NCBI GenBank assembly: GCA_946902985.2
Contig: OX336388.2
Span: forward strand, 230,508,467 to 230,572,466
Reading direction: 5' to 3'
DNA length: 64,000 nucleotides
DNA from: Meconema thalassinum
Lineage: Eukaryota > Arthropoda > Insecta > Orthoptera > Tettigoniidae
Shown: piece after piece, positions 47,501-58,756 of the stretch
Layout: each line of letters begins with the position of its first letter
Position numbering within the stretch: position 1 is the stretch's first letter
Position numbers and translations under genes: made by a program
The notes under the pieces: generated by a model
What the model saw: the letters and a program-made list of their open reading frames with translations, nothing else
The model's database searches: none
Told to the model about the DNA's origin: nothing

Positions 47501-48409
47501 GTTATAAATAATTAATGAACTTTTGTTATTAACATTAGGAGTTTTGTTATTATACTCTAAACAACGCTAATTAAGCAAGTGGATTGAACAATTAAACATG
47601 ATCTAGGATTATTGGAGTATTCCACTGGTGTTTGAATGGAGCATTTAAAAAGATTTGCGTGATAATATTTCAGTTGAGATGTGGACATTTAACGTGTTTT
47701 GAAAGGAGAGCTAAGCTCTGATGTAACTCGCATATGCTAGGGTTGAACAGAGGGGTGAGTCCACTTTGACGATGCAGGTGCATTGCAGCTGGCCCGGACA
47801 ACTGTATGATAGAGACCAAGGACGTTTACATAATAGCCTTGTGGCTATAAATAAAATGTGATGTGTATAAACACGCAAAACAATTGATATATGTGTCTCG
47901 TCCCAAATCCCGTTTCCATTCCAAGTGCATTATTATTTTTACGTTATTTTGAGCTTGAGAAAGCTGAAACATTGTATGTAGAGTATACAAGTCCGACAGG
48001 AGGACATGGTAATGTGGTCGATGGCTTCTGATTGCCACGTGGATTTTGTTGTTTTATTTTTGTTAATTCATTCTTTTTGTGAAATAAATTATTGTGCAGT
48101 TTAAAGTTTCTCGTCTTCGTTGTGGTTCATTTTAAATATCATGGTGGAGGTTATTGTGTGGGCACGCTTTAAGTGATCCAGTTGACAACCCAGTCCCCGA
48201 GATAAATTTAAGAGGTAAGTAAAGGTAAGTATGAACCCCGTATATTTTGGTGTGTTCCACAATAATTTCTTGTTAACTATTGTGCTCTAATCTCGATAGT
48301 ATTTGTCAGTGCCATTTTCATTGATGTAGCTGTGCCGGTGCGTTTGATTATTGGCAATCCGATTGAGGGGGCGGATATCTGACAGCCTACTATCCGGATA
48401 ACGGGGACA
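44523..48409 (+). repeat. 3' LTR of A (3887 bp)
   Basis: Matches 34261-38149 with few differences (for example taaataga for taaattga near its start, and tataaata for tatacata near 47507). It is followed by GTAC. Confidence 0.95.
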
Positions 48410-48413
48410 GTAC
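48410..48413. other. Shared GTAC between A and B
   Basis: Right target duplication of A and, at the same time, the base quartet directly before the TG of B. Confidence 0.85.
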
Positions 48414-48493
48414 TGCCCCCGTAAATTGAATTATATAGAGACCACGGTGGCTATTTTGGAAAATTATGAAGAAAGTTATGGCTGTCATAGTTA

Positions 48494-48577
48494 TGACGTG
48501 GATAGTCATGACGTAAGCACGGATGACGCAGACGTTATGCCAGCAGGCTACTTGAGCTGAGATTCTCAGTGACGTCA
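48494..48577 (+). promoter_or_regulatory. CRE/ATF-type site cluster in the B U3
   Basis: TGACG at 48494, 48509 and 48524 (15-base steps) and the palindrome TGACGTCA at 48570-48577. CREB/ATF family factors bind TGACGTCA; use here is inferred. The full site is conserved in the A LTRs (34416, 44678) and in the next B LTR (58913). Confidence 0.55.
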
Positions 48578-48912
48578 GCATTTATTCGAGAAAGATCCGA
48601 GATTTACGACGCAGTCGCAGGAAACGTGGAATTATGCTGAGGAAGAAATTATGCTATTGGAGGGGAGGCTCGAACCAATGAACGATAGTTTGAAGGAAGA
48701 CGGAGATTGCTGAAACTATGGTATTTTTATTACTTTTTGGAATGCACAATTGTGGAAATCCATTTGCAGTAGAGGCATTGATCTGGAATTTTGGTGAAAT
48801 TTATTTTCAGTTTTTGAATTTTGAAAATCCGTCATGTATTGACGAAGTTGGAACTTCTAGCGATGACGCAGTATCACGCTATGGAAGGGATGGATACGCC
48901 CCTCATGAAGTT

Positions 48913-48920
48913 TATAAAAG
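48913..48920 (+). promoter_or_regulatory. TATA box of B
   Basis: TATAAAAG followed by ggcc, a typical insect RNA polymerase II core; second copy at 59256. Confidence 0.65.
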
Positions 48921-49711
48921 GCCTCTTGCGCAGAAGAGAGCGGTCTCATATCTCAAATCGTCAGATCTCAAATCGTCAGAACCTAAGCTCAGATCTTCAG
49001 TATCAGTTCTTATATAGTCGTTTTTCTGATTTGGTGAGACGTCGAGTGAAATTAGTAGAAAGAGTCGTCATTATAACGCGTGGTGAAGCCACCGCATTAA
49101 ACGAGATTCGAGCAGGCAAGCAGTGCAAGTTTACAGTGAGTGAAAACTAGGCGAAGTTAAAACGCACATTATAACGCGTCTACAAGATTAGCTATGAACA
49201 GTTAGCGTTTGCCTATAAGCTAATTCTATTGTGCAGTGCTACATTAAGGAGTGTAGAAAAGTTGAACAATTTCGCGGAGTTACTTTGGAAGATATTGGCA
49301 ATTTTAGACGACTGACGAAAGTGATTTTCTCGCCATCTGAGAAGCACTTTGTATCGTCAGATTCTACGCCACGGCTGACACTGCTAGTGCAATAGGGAGA
49401 CTTCAGATTGTATTGTGACACAACGCTACAGTATTATGGAGCAGTTTAATATGGCAGTTTGTTCTACTATTACCATAACCGAAGAGAAGATGGAAGGCTA
49501 AAGGACTTTAATGCGATTGGGACATATATCGTTGGAGTAAGATAGCAGCATGGAACTTCGCTAATTGCCATTCCACACAAGCGAACATGTGGTGAATAAC
49601 CATCTACACCCATGTTTCGTGGTTCAACGCTGAATACTATCAAACAGCAATGGAAACGATTTCATACTCACTGAATATGAATATTTCTTCGGAAATTACT
49701 ACAAAAACTTC

Positions 49712-49966
49712 ATGGCGATTTTCTACTGGAACTTCAGGGATTTTTCAAGAGAGGTCAGGGTAGTCCCGACTCACAAAGAAGAATTTTGCCGGAAGGATGT
49801 CTTTCGTCTACACGGAGCGGTGCAATTTCCGGAGGAGGAAGCAGTTCGATTCTCCGAGGGTGCTGTTTCCTGTTTGGAGGTTGGAGCTCATCTTCAAGTT
49901 GGTGAAATGGATCCATCAGCAGTCTTCTTTGGGGAATTTTCCTCTGGAACTTCAATCAGCAGATAA
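49712..49966 (+). CDS. LTR-borne frame of B (uncertain)
   Basis: 84 residues related to the A frame at 35474-35794 in its middle part (VQFPEEEAVRFSE, then EVGAHL and AVFF), but with a different start and end. The twin at 60053-60307 is the same. No domain known. Confidence 0.3.
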   Translation: MAIFYWNFRDFSREVRVVPTHKEEFCRKDVFRLHGAVQFPEEEAVRFSEGAVSCLEVGAHLQVGEMDPSAVFFGEFSSGTSISR

Positions 49967-52112
49967 GGTAGTCGTGAACGTTTATTGTTTATTTTGAGTT
50001 TTTTTTAGCGATATCTGAGCAACCTTTTTCCCATATTTTCTGTCCTCATGTATTTTGCCCTATATTCTTGTTTGAGATTCCTATACTCAGTACACCTTGA
50101 TGTGTTATGCCTTTTTCGACGATTTATTAAGACATGGTTATGTCATGGGCATAGTTAAATGATTTTGGATCAGTTGAGACTGATATTTAGATTTTTCAGT
50201 AATTTGCTTATTTTTGAGTCACGATTTGACTGTAAGTTAATGATTTTTATGGCAGATTTAAATTCAGACAGTGTGTCACTTTATTAAAGTAATTCTACCC
50301 CAGTTTAATTACTTTGACCAATTTTCTGTCATCATCAAGAAGGAAGAACATTTAAATGATTTTAGAGCATTAAAATCCATTACGTTGTCGACGATCTTGG
50401 AAATACTAGTCGTTATTTGAATTGATTGCAACACAGACATTTATCGTCAGTTATGAACGACCATTGCATCATAGACAATTTTGTGAAAGATGAACTTTAA
50501 TTATGAATTATTGAATGCATTAAAGTCATGAACTTTTGTTAGGAGTTTTTTCTCAATTAGAGATTTATATAATAGATGTTTGCATTCCCCAGTCTAATTG
50601 GATTCTATTCGACTATTTTGCAGTTTAGTCGCACTTTGTTTGATGATAGTATTTTTATACTACAATTCTTTGAAGATGTTAATCTTAAATTTTGATAGAC
50701 CAGACAGGCGTATATAAGCGTATTCACTATTAAATTTGTTTGTGATTGGCAAATTTTTACTTCATTTCGATTCATGAATGAAATCCACGAAGGTTTAAGA
50801 TAACAGTTTTGAAACAATTAATGATTATAAGAATTTTTGAAGTGGAACTATGAATGTATAATCGCTAGTGCAGCGGACGTGTTGAAAGTCGCTGATGTAT
50901 AATGCCCTTGAATTAACGAAGAAGGTTCCCACAGTAATTAAGGATGTTGAAGAATTTGTTAGTGGAGGTTTTTGTAAGTTCTGTGGAAGATTTTGATGCC
51001 ATATATATTAATATATGATGAATTTTGGGCCTAATTTTAATGCAGTTTTGTGCATTATTTTGTAAGCGAAGTATTTTCCGATGGAGTGTATTGTATTTGT
51101 CCTTTGAAAATTAATCAAGTGAATTTACTGTTATAATTAACAAGAGTATTGAAAGAATTTGAGATAAGATTTTGAATGAAGATTACCGTCACAAATAATT
51201 ATAATAATTATTACAACCTTTATTAAACCAAATTGTGACATTAAATATGTATAACTAACCTTCATTGGTCGATTATATTGACACGATTATGAAATTACCA
51301 ACCGGATGAACATGTGGTTAAATGTATTTCTTAAATTAATAATTTAAATAATTTAAATGTTAATATTGTAAATAATAATGTAAATATCTTTGACAATAAT
51401 GTGTAACGAAAGTAATGTTAGAGGCGTGTTTAATTTTTTTTTCCTAATTGTCTTCGACAATATTATAAACAATTTCTAATTGTTATAAATTATTTTTAAG
51501 CTTTTGTTATAAACATTTAGGAGTTTGTCTTCTACTCTAAACAACGCTTATTAAACATTTGGATGCTAATTAAACAAGTTTAGGGATTGTCAGAATAATC
51601 CAGTGGTGTGTGAGTAAAGCAATTGAAAGATTTGCGTAACTATATTTGTGTTGTCTTGCGGACATTTAAAGCTTTTGAGAGGGCTGGATTCTTACGCAAC
51701 ATAGCAGGACAAGTGAGTCCATTTGACAGGTGTACGACATGTTGAAGGGTAGACCGCAGCTGGCCAGACAACTGGTTATCAGCGGGCAAGGTCGTCTACA
51801 TTCTGGCCTTGTGCCTATATATATCAGTGTCATGTTTATTAAAAGAAAACAAATGCTCTATATATGTGTCTCGTCCTGACTTCCTTTTCCAGTCCAAGTG
51901 TGCTATGAATGTTACGTTATTCTGAGCTCGTGGGAGCTAACATATTGTTTGATAAATTTACAAGTCCTACAGGAGGACATAGTCAGATTGACATGGGCTA
52001 CTGATAGCCTCATTTATTTTGTTGAGTGTGTTAAAATCATACCCTTTATTTGAAATAAAGCTTTTGTACAGTTCAAAGTTCTTGTTTCCGTTCTGGTTCA
52101 TTTTTAAATGTC

Positions 52113-52186
52113 ATGGTGGAGGTTATTGTGGGAGCATACTTTAGAGATCCTGTTGTCAACCCAATCCCCGAGATAATTTTTAAGAG
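52113..52186 (+). other. Predicted short coding exon in the B LTR
   Basis: ATG at 52113 opens 24 complete codons (MVEVIVGAYFRD is the start) ending at an AG/GTAAGT donor at 52187; without splicing the frame stops one codon later. A second GTAAGT lies at 52197, behind that stop. The same ATG in A (37880) runs into TGA after 11 codons, so the frame survives only in B. See the acceptor entry. Confidence 0.45.
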
Positions 52187-52950
52187 GTAAGTAGAGGTAA
52201 GTATGAACCCCCGTCTATTTTGGTGTGTTCCACAATATTTGCTTGTTAACTTCTGTGCTCAAACCTCGGTAGTATCTGTCAGTGCCATTTTCAATGGTGT
52301 AGCTGAGCCGGTGCGGTTGATTTTTGGCAATCCGATTGAGGGGGCGGATATCTGACAGCCTACTATCCGGGTAAACGGGGACAGAAGGATTGGCGCAGTC
52401 AACGTATGGGGCTTGTTCAACATAAGTGGATCACCAGGTTGAACGCCAGTAGGATTGGCAAACCTAAAACGTGTGGCTCGATTAGACTCAAATAAAGAGG
52501 TTGATTCTTTGTTAGATGTCTTGGCCAATTGTAGAATTTAAGAGTGTGATTATATAGGAATTAAATGTTGTATTGTATTAGGAAAATTACACTCAGAAAA
52601 GATCAGATCTTATATAACTTGAGAGGTTAAATAGGCTGGAAACTTAGGAAAATCGCCTATGATCTGGTATCTTATTTTATTTGACCGGCTTATGACATGT
52701 TTCAGTCATATTAAAGATTAAATTAAATTATTTGGATTGTAAATGTAAATTATTTGTGTTAGGATATTTTAAAATGAGCCAGGGAAATTTTAACGTGTGC
52801 TTGAGTTTGTTTCAACATGAAGGGTCTTCGAAGGTTAATTATAAGGTAGTTATAAGTTAGATTTAAGACGGAAAATTGATCAAATTTATGTATGGTGAAA
52901 AGTGTTGCTCAGATGTTGTTATTTTGCTCTATTGATGTATGTCCCTACAG
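52187..52950 (+). other. Predicted leader intron of B
   Basis: Donor GTAAGT at 52187 and acceptor tgtccctacag at 52950, followed by another CAG (52951-52953), a NAGNAG acceptor. The donor leaves two bases of a codon; both acceptors supply the third, so the exon joins in phase to the gag frame, which is open upstream of its own ATG at 52976. The intron includes the primer-binding site, so spliced RNA could not be reverse transcribed. Prediction only. Confidence 0.45.
52391..52404 (+). promoter_or_regulatory. Primer-binding site of B
   Basis: TGGCGCAGTCAACG, 7 bases after the LTR. The first ten bases match the tRNA-Ser type site of 297 and 17.6 as I recall it. The second unit repeats it at 62732. 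Confidence 0.7.
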
Positions 52951-52975
52951 CAGTCTATTTTTGAATAATATTGTA

Positions 52976-54934
52976 ATGGCAGATGAAAGTCTTAGAATGA
53001 TGTTAGAAGAGATGAAAGCTAGCATGAATAGCAGTATGAAGCAGATGATGGAGGAGAATGCTAGTAATATGTCTGCTAGCATGAATAGTAGTATGAAGGA
53101 GATGGAAGCTAGGAATACTAGTCGAATGGAGGAGAATGCTAGTAATTTGAAAGCTAGCATGGATGAAAGTTTGAAGGTTCTTCAGACTAGTTCTGCTAAC
53201 TTAGAGGATAATATGTCGCGTTTACAGATTAATACCCAAGGAATCGAGAATACTGTAACTGACATCCGCACAGACGTGTCCAATGTGCATAAAAATGTTG
53301 CTGATGTTAAAATTGATGTTTCCAAGGTACAGAAAGATCTTACAATGTTGAATCTAGATGTGGCTAATGTCCGAGGTGATATTTCTTGTGCTAGGGCTGA
53401 AGTAGTTGTTGTTAAAAATGATGTTGCGACTGTCCAAGACAAGGTTGAGGAAGTCCAAAGAGAAATCCAAAATGTTAGAACTGATGTGTCCAATGTTCAG
53501 GTTGATATTAATAACATTCATTCGGATGTAAATGAGATGCAAAGTGACATAAATAAAATTCAAGTAGAAGTCAACACAGTTTTCGTAGATATTGCTAAAG
53601 TCCAAACTGATGTAAATAAAGTCAGGGAAGAGATAGAAAATTCGAAAACCCTTTGTACGCGTAATATGAGTGCATTAACGACTAGATTAGTTGATGAGTC
53701 AGTTAGAACGACAGCGTCTTTAGCAGGTTTAAAGTATGATGTAGAGGTCATGAGAACCCAGGTATTAGACCATAATAGATTATTGAAAGAAGATATCGAA
53801 GTAGACATAGCAGAAATGTTAACGGCAAATGTAGCAGTATGGAAAGACGAGTGGAATAGGTCAAGTGGGGAACATGTAACCCAAATTCAGGAACGTATTG
53901 AAAGAAAACTTGCCAGTACTCAAATAGATATTAACAATGAAGTAGTACAGATTAGGAAAGATTTAAGCGTCAGGATGGATTCGCTATCCGAGAGACAAGT
54001 AGAAGATAGAACGCAATTAGGTCAGGATGTGCAAGCATTAAAATCTGCATTAGAGGAACAGATTCATAAAGTTGTCTCTGATGTGAATGAAACGACGAGC
54101 AAACTGCAAAATTTGAAGCTAGGAGAGGCTAGTTTGATGGAGACCTACAAAGAAGAGTTAATCAAGAAAGTCATAACGGAGATTACTGACAAGGATACAG
54201 AAGGCTTGGCTTGCGAAACCAATAGGAATTATGCCAGAAGATATAACCTAGCTCCAGAAGAGAGAGACGTGACTCCTGAAGAACGTATATCCAGATTCAG
54301 GGAGGAAGATGACGAGAGGAATATGGAACCTGAGTGGAACTACCGAGATAGTGGGAAAAACTACCCGGATTCATATCCGAGGAACGTGACGGTCATCAGG
54401 AATTTTGAAGACAAACCGCAAAAATTCAGCAACACTGATAGTTTGACGCCTATAGAATATATAAGGAACCTCAAAGATTATTTCATCGAAGCTCACATTC
54501 CCAGAGAGAGAGAGATGAAGATTGTGGAGAGATTTTTGATTGGAGGACCCCTCGAATGGTTTAGCGCTTTTAGATACACATTCAGTAACTTTGACGAGTT
54601 TGCAGAGGCATTAATCAAACGATTTTGGTCCATAGAAGCGCAGAATTCGTTAAGAGCGGAGGTTTATTCAAGAAAATACTCAGGTACTCTTCCAACACGG
54701 TACGCTGATTTCTTTACGAGTCAATTGTCCCGCTTGAGATTTTTGCAACCCCCATTGTCAACGGAGCAATTAATTGATGCGATTTCTCGTATGCTGCCTG
54801 TGGAGGTGAGGAGACTAATCATTTCGTCAAACATCAGGGATTTGACTAGCATGGATGAATTACTGAGGAGGTTAGACTACACAAGTCCAATGCCTAACGT
54901 GGTACAGAAAGGTCAAAGGCATGACTTCAAATAA
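52976..54934 (+). CDS. Gag of element B (ends at an in-frame TAA)
   Basis: 652 residues from the ATG that matches element A; the frame is open further up to 52892. Residues about 1-70 are Met/Ser/Asn repeats (MNSSMKEM); about 95-225 form an unbroken heptad series (DVSNVQV DINNIHS DVNEMQS pattern), a long coiled coil. The capsid domain lies at about 480-645 (VIRNFEDKPQKFS, YIRNLKDYFIEA, LEWFSAFRYTF, LRRLDYTSPMP). It ends at TAA 54932-54934, where A has sense codons, before the basic tail. The stop may be a lesion or a regulated gag/pol boundary; the A comparison favours a lesion. Confidence 0.8.
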   Translation: MADESLRMMLEEMKASMNSSMKQMMEENASNMSASMNSSMKEMEARNTSRMEENASNLKASMDESLKVLQTSSANLEDNMSRLQINTQGIENTVTDIRTDVSNVHKNVADVKIDVSKVQKDLTMLNLDVANVRGDISCARAEVVVVKNDVATVQDKVEEVQREIQNVRTDVSNVQVDINNIHSDVNEMQSDINKIQVEVNTVFVDIAKVQTDVNKVREEIENSKTLCTRNMSALTTRLVDESVRTTASLAGLKYDVEVMRTQVLDHNRLLKEDIEVDIAEMLTANVAVWKDEWNRSSGEHVTQIQERIERKLASTQIDINNEVVQIRKDLSVRMDSLSERQVEDRTQLGQDVQALKSALEEQIHKVVSDVNETTSKLQNLKLGEASLMETYKEELIKKVITEITDKDTEGLACETNRNYARRYNLAPEERDVTPEERISRFREEDDERNMEPEWNYRDSGKNYPDSYPRNVTVIRNFEDKPQKFSNTDSLTPIEYIRNLKDYFIEAHIPREREMKIVERFLIGGPLEWFSAFRYTFSNFDEFAEALIKRFWSIEAQNSLRAEVYSRKYSGTLPTRYADFFTSQLSRLRFLQPPLSTEQLIDAISRMLPVEVRRLIISSNIRDLTSMDELLRRLDYTSPMPNVVQKGQRHDFK

Positions 54935-57900
54935 ATAAATACTGTATATATGGACCAAGTCCAACAAACTGACAAGCCAGATGAAGAGAAAACTGACAAT
55001 GTAGGTCCCCACAGGAATAATCAGTTTCGAAATAACAGATCGCAAGGTTACCGTCCGTATCAACAGAGAAGAGGCTGGAACTATAATCGAGGAAATTACA
55101 ACAATGGAAGAGGCAGATACTACAACAATAATGGTTATAACAGAAATTATGATAGAAATAACCAGAACCAAAACAGAAATCAGAATCCTCAAGGTCAGGT
55201 TATGACACCCGATCAGTATCAGGAAAGAGAGAGGGAAAGCCAGCAATACCTGAAGGAGTTACGGGAAAAAGAAGCCGAAAACCAAATGAAAAGGCAGGAT
55301 GTTGTAATCGATCCTGGGCCTTCTACGAGCCAGCAGAATTTTGAGGTCGGTAACACACAAAAAAACGCCGATTTCTCAACGACAGTGAGAACTTGTAAAT
55401 ACATTGCCACACCACACCTGATTACAATTAATGAGATATATGAAGTTACTGATGAAGATTTGCTAGAAGAGAGGGGCATCGTTAAAGAGGAAAGACCATG
55501 TGCCTTACCTATTATTTCTGTACTGATAGATGGCCAACAGTACAAAGCCCTGATGGATACTGGTGCAATTATCTCCATCATTTCAGAGGAATGTTATCAA
55601 AGTCTGCTAAGAGGAGAGAACATGACAGTTCTACCTGTTTCTACCGTCAAAGTGAGAGGGATATTCCAAGATAAGGCAGTGAAGTGCAAGATTCAAGTGT
55701 TATTGAACTTTGAGATCAATGGAAGGAATTATGAACAGATCTTTATTGTGGTGAGCAAGATCAATTTTGATATGGTGCTTGGAATCGATTTTATATCGAA
55801 GGTTGGAGCTATTATTGACATGAAGAACAGAAGTATTAGCTTTAATGATGGGTACATGATCACAGAAGAGATATAAAAACGGGACGTGAAAGACAGTCTG
55901 GAAATAGACCTTAGGGAAGAAATTTTGAATACCATAATTAATGAAGTGGAAAATTTAGCAGAAATACCCAGTAGAAAAACTGAAGGATTTGAAGAAATTC
56001 AGGGGGAATTTGAGGATCTGATAAAGGAATTCCGAGATATTTTTGATGAAAAGCCTGGATTGATTAAGGATTATAAATACAAGATAAGGCTGACAGATGA
56101 AACCCCTTACCAGAAGAGAATATACCCCATACCTGAGAAATACTATCAAGAAGTACGAGGGTTAATCAGAAAAATGGAGGTAGACGGGATTATTAAAAAA
56201 CAGGCGTCGTCTTATATAAACCCCATCACAGTAGTAAAGAAAAGTAATGGTCAGATACGTCTTTGTCTCGATGCCAGGACCATCAACTTGAAGATTCTTC
56301 CAGAAAATGACCGACCACCCAAGATTAGAGATCTGCTTCGAAAATTCAAAGGGAGAGCATGTTTCAGCGTTCTTGACTTGACGTCTTCATTTTATCAAGT
56401 TCAACTAGAAGAAGATAGTATGCAGTACACTGGATTCTTATTTGACCAGACGTCATGGGTCTTTGTCAGAATGCCTTTTGGAATGGTTAACAGTGGACCA
56501 GCACTTATTCGAGCACTTGATAGTAAGCTCACTGACGAAGTGAAAGAAAATGTAATCTGCTACATTGACGATTTAATCGTATCTTCACCCAGCGCCGCAA
56601 AACATTTAGTGCACTTGAGAAAGTTGTTCGAGAATTTAAGGGAGGCCAATATCAAGGTCAATTTTGGAAAATGTCAATTCTTGAAGAAGGAGATAAATTA
56701 CTTGGGGCATACTATTGATAAAGATGGATATCATCCAAACATGCAAAAAGTAGAGGCGATCACGAGATTTCCAAAGCCAACTAAGGTGAAACAAGTCAGA
56801 GAATTTGTAGGCGCATGCCAATTTATTAGCAGCCACTGTCCAAGATACTCTGAAATTATGGCTCCTCTGTATGACTTACTCAAGAAGAATAACAGATGGA
56901 AATGGAGTACCGCTGCAGACGAGGCTTTTGAGAAAGCAAAAGAGATGCTCAGGAATAACGTGAAACTGGAGTACCCAGACTTTGAGAAGGTGTTCTATAT
57001 TGAGTCTAATGCATCAAGAATAGGCATTAGTGCAGTCTTATACCAGAAAGACGAGGCAGGCAACAAGCACTACATTGCGTTCACTAGTCGGAAGTTGAAG
57101 AAACACGAGGAAAACTACTTCACGACAGAACTTGAAGCGTTAGCTTTTGTGACAGCTTTGCAAGCGTGGAAGAAAATCCTGCTGGGACATAAAGTCATCA
57201 TTATTACTGACCATAAAGCACTACAGTTTATGCTGCAAACTGACATGTCAAGTGATAGATTGACACGTTGGGCTTTGTTCACCCAACAGTTTAACGCCAC
57301 TATCGTCCACCAGCCTGGGAAAGATAACTTACTGGCTGATGCTTTATCACGTAACCCTATTAAAAATGTGCAGATACACCATGTACAATTGGAGCAAGAA
57401 GATCAAGAAACCGTTAGGAGGTTAGCCCGAATCGGTGTGTCACAGAAGAGACACGCTCCAATAAGGAAAATGTACAGGTTCCTCAAGGGTTACATGGACA
57501 ATACTGATGTTGAATATGCAGCTACACGGAGAAATTCACGACACTTTGTCTTGAGTGGAGACATCGTATGCAAGTATGCTGACTCTGCGCATACAAAACT
57601 CCGAATAGTCGTGCCACCTAAACTTGTTGTCAATTTAGTGTGGGTAGCTCATCACGCAACTGGACATGCCGGTTTAGATAAAACTCTTAATACTCTTAAA
57701 GAGAGATTTATTTGGACTAACATGCGTTCCAGCATTGCCAAGGTCATTCGATCATGTGACAAATGTCAAAGAGCAAAGTATGCTTCTGCTTTATTAAAAG
57801 GAAAACCGAAGGCTATGATTCCTTCTAAACAAAACGAACTCATGGCGACGGATATATTTGGCCCCTGTCCGAAGGGATATCAGGGTAACCAGTACCTGTT

Positions 57901-58663
57901 GGTTACCGTGGATGTTTTCTCAAAATTTGTTACAATGAGTCCCATGCAGAAAGCTAACACGAGGAACGTTGTAAGCAGACTGGAAAATGCTGTATTTCCT
58001 AAAGCTGGTAAACCAGAATATCTACTGTCTGATCATGGAACGCAGTTTACATCCTTGGAATTTGCAGCGGATATGGAAAGGCTTGGTATTAAGCACTTAT
58101 TTTCAAGCGTGCGTTACCCAGAATCGAATTCCTCAGAAAGATATATGGCTGAATTTTCGAAATTCTGTCGAATTTTCTGTCCAAATGATCATTCTGGTTG
58201 GGTGAGATTTGTGCCCCTTATTGAGGAATGTCTGAACTCTACAGTGCAGGAGAGCACAGGAGAAGTGCCAATGCGACTTCATCTAGGAAGAAACCCAGAA
58301 AGGCCGTGGGATAATCTTTTCAACCTCGTTCCTAGAGATCCCGACCTAGGAAGGCAGCAGAGGATTGACAAGGCGAAGGAACAACTCCAGAAAGCAGCAG
58401 AGAAACGATTGAAAAGAGTAGCTGGAAAACGTTTTGGTGCACCCTTACAAGTTGGAAATCTTGTATTACTACGCAGACCTGTCAAGGCTGATATGAGCAA
58501 GAAAATATATCCCAAGTTTGGAATTGTGTTTATGGGTCCGTTTAGAATTACGAATGCCTATGGAAACAACTGTTATGAACTCTACGATGATGAGAATAAT
58601 GTCATTTATGGCAAGTTCAATGCTGGAAACTTGAAAAGATACTATCCTAGAGTAAACCAGTAA
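54935..58663 (+). pseudogene. Gag tail and Pol of element B (one more in-frame stop)
   Basis: Same phase as gag. First an Asn/Arg/Gly/Tyr-rich basic segment (RGNYNNGRG) with no zinc knuckle, then protease (LMDTGAIIS; Asp at 55556). TAA at 55874-55876, where A has GAA. Then RT (MPFGMVNSG; YIDD at 56561), RNase H whose first catalytic Asp is Asn (ESNAS, 57008-57010; A has ESDAS), and integrase with HH (57650) and CDKC ligands, catalytic Asp (57851), Asp (58031) and Glu (58136). The last two are 35 residues apart, a normal DD35E. A GPF/Y-type end (GPFRITNAYG) follows. With two stops and the RNase H change this copy is unlikely to move by itself, despite near-identical LTRs. Confidence 0.9.
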
Positions 58664-58741
58664 TAATTCAATTTCGTGTTCAAGAGAGTTGAGGTACTTG
58701 TAACACTGAGTTTAAAAACAATTTGCAACTGTTTTTAAAAC

Positions 58742-58756
58742 GTGGTGAGGGGAGAA
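58742..58756 (+). promoter_or_regulatory. Polypurine tract of B
   Basis: gtggtgaggggagaa, ending at the TG of the next LTR; same place as in A. Confidence 0.75.

Larger units (their letters stand above)
34261..48409 (+). mobile_element. LTR retrotransposon A (Ty3/Gypsy), complete but defective
   Basis: Two LTRs of 3889 and 3887 bp, a 4-bp GTAC duplication, a primer site, one Gag-Pol reading phase and a polypurine tract are all present. Gag-Pol has several breaks (see its entries). No envelope-like frame lies between pol and the 3' LTR. It is closely related to B but a clearly older or separate lineage, since LTR and coding sequence differ throughout. Confidence 0.95.
48414..52383 (+). repeat. 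5' LTR of B (3970 bp)
   Basis: TGCCCCCG start, GGGGACA end. U3 holds TGACG half-sites at 48494, 48509 and 48524 and a full TGACGTCA at 48570-48577. A good TATA box (TATAAAAG, 48913-48920) sets transcription start near 48945. AATAAA lies at 52054-52059. The R segment would therefore be about 3.1 kb, exceptionally long. Near its end lies a short open frame with GTAAGT donors. Confidence 0.95.
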
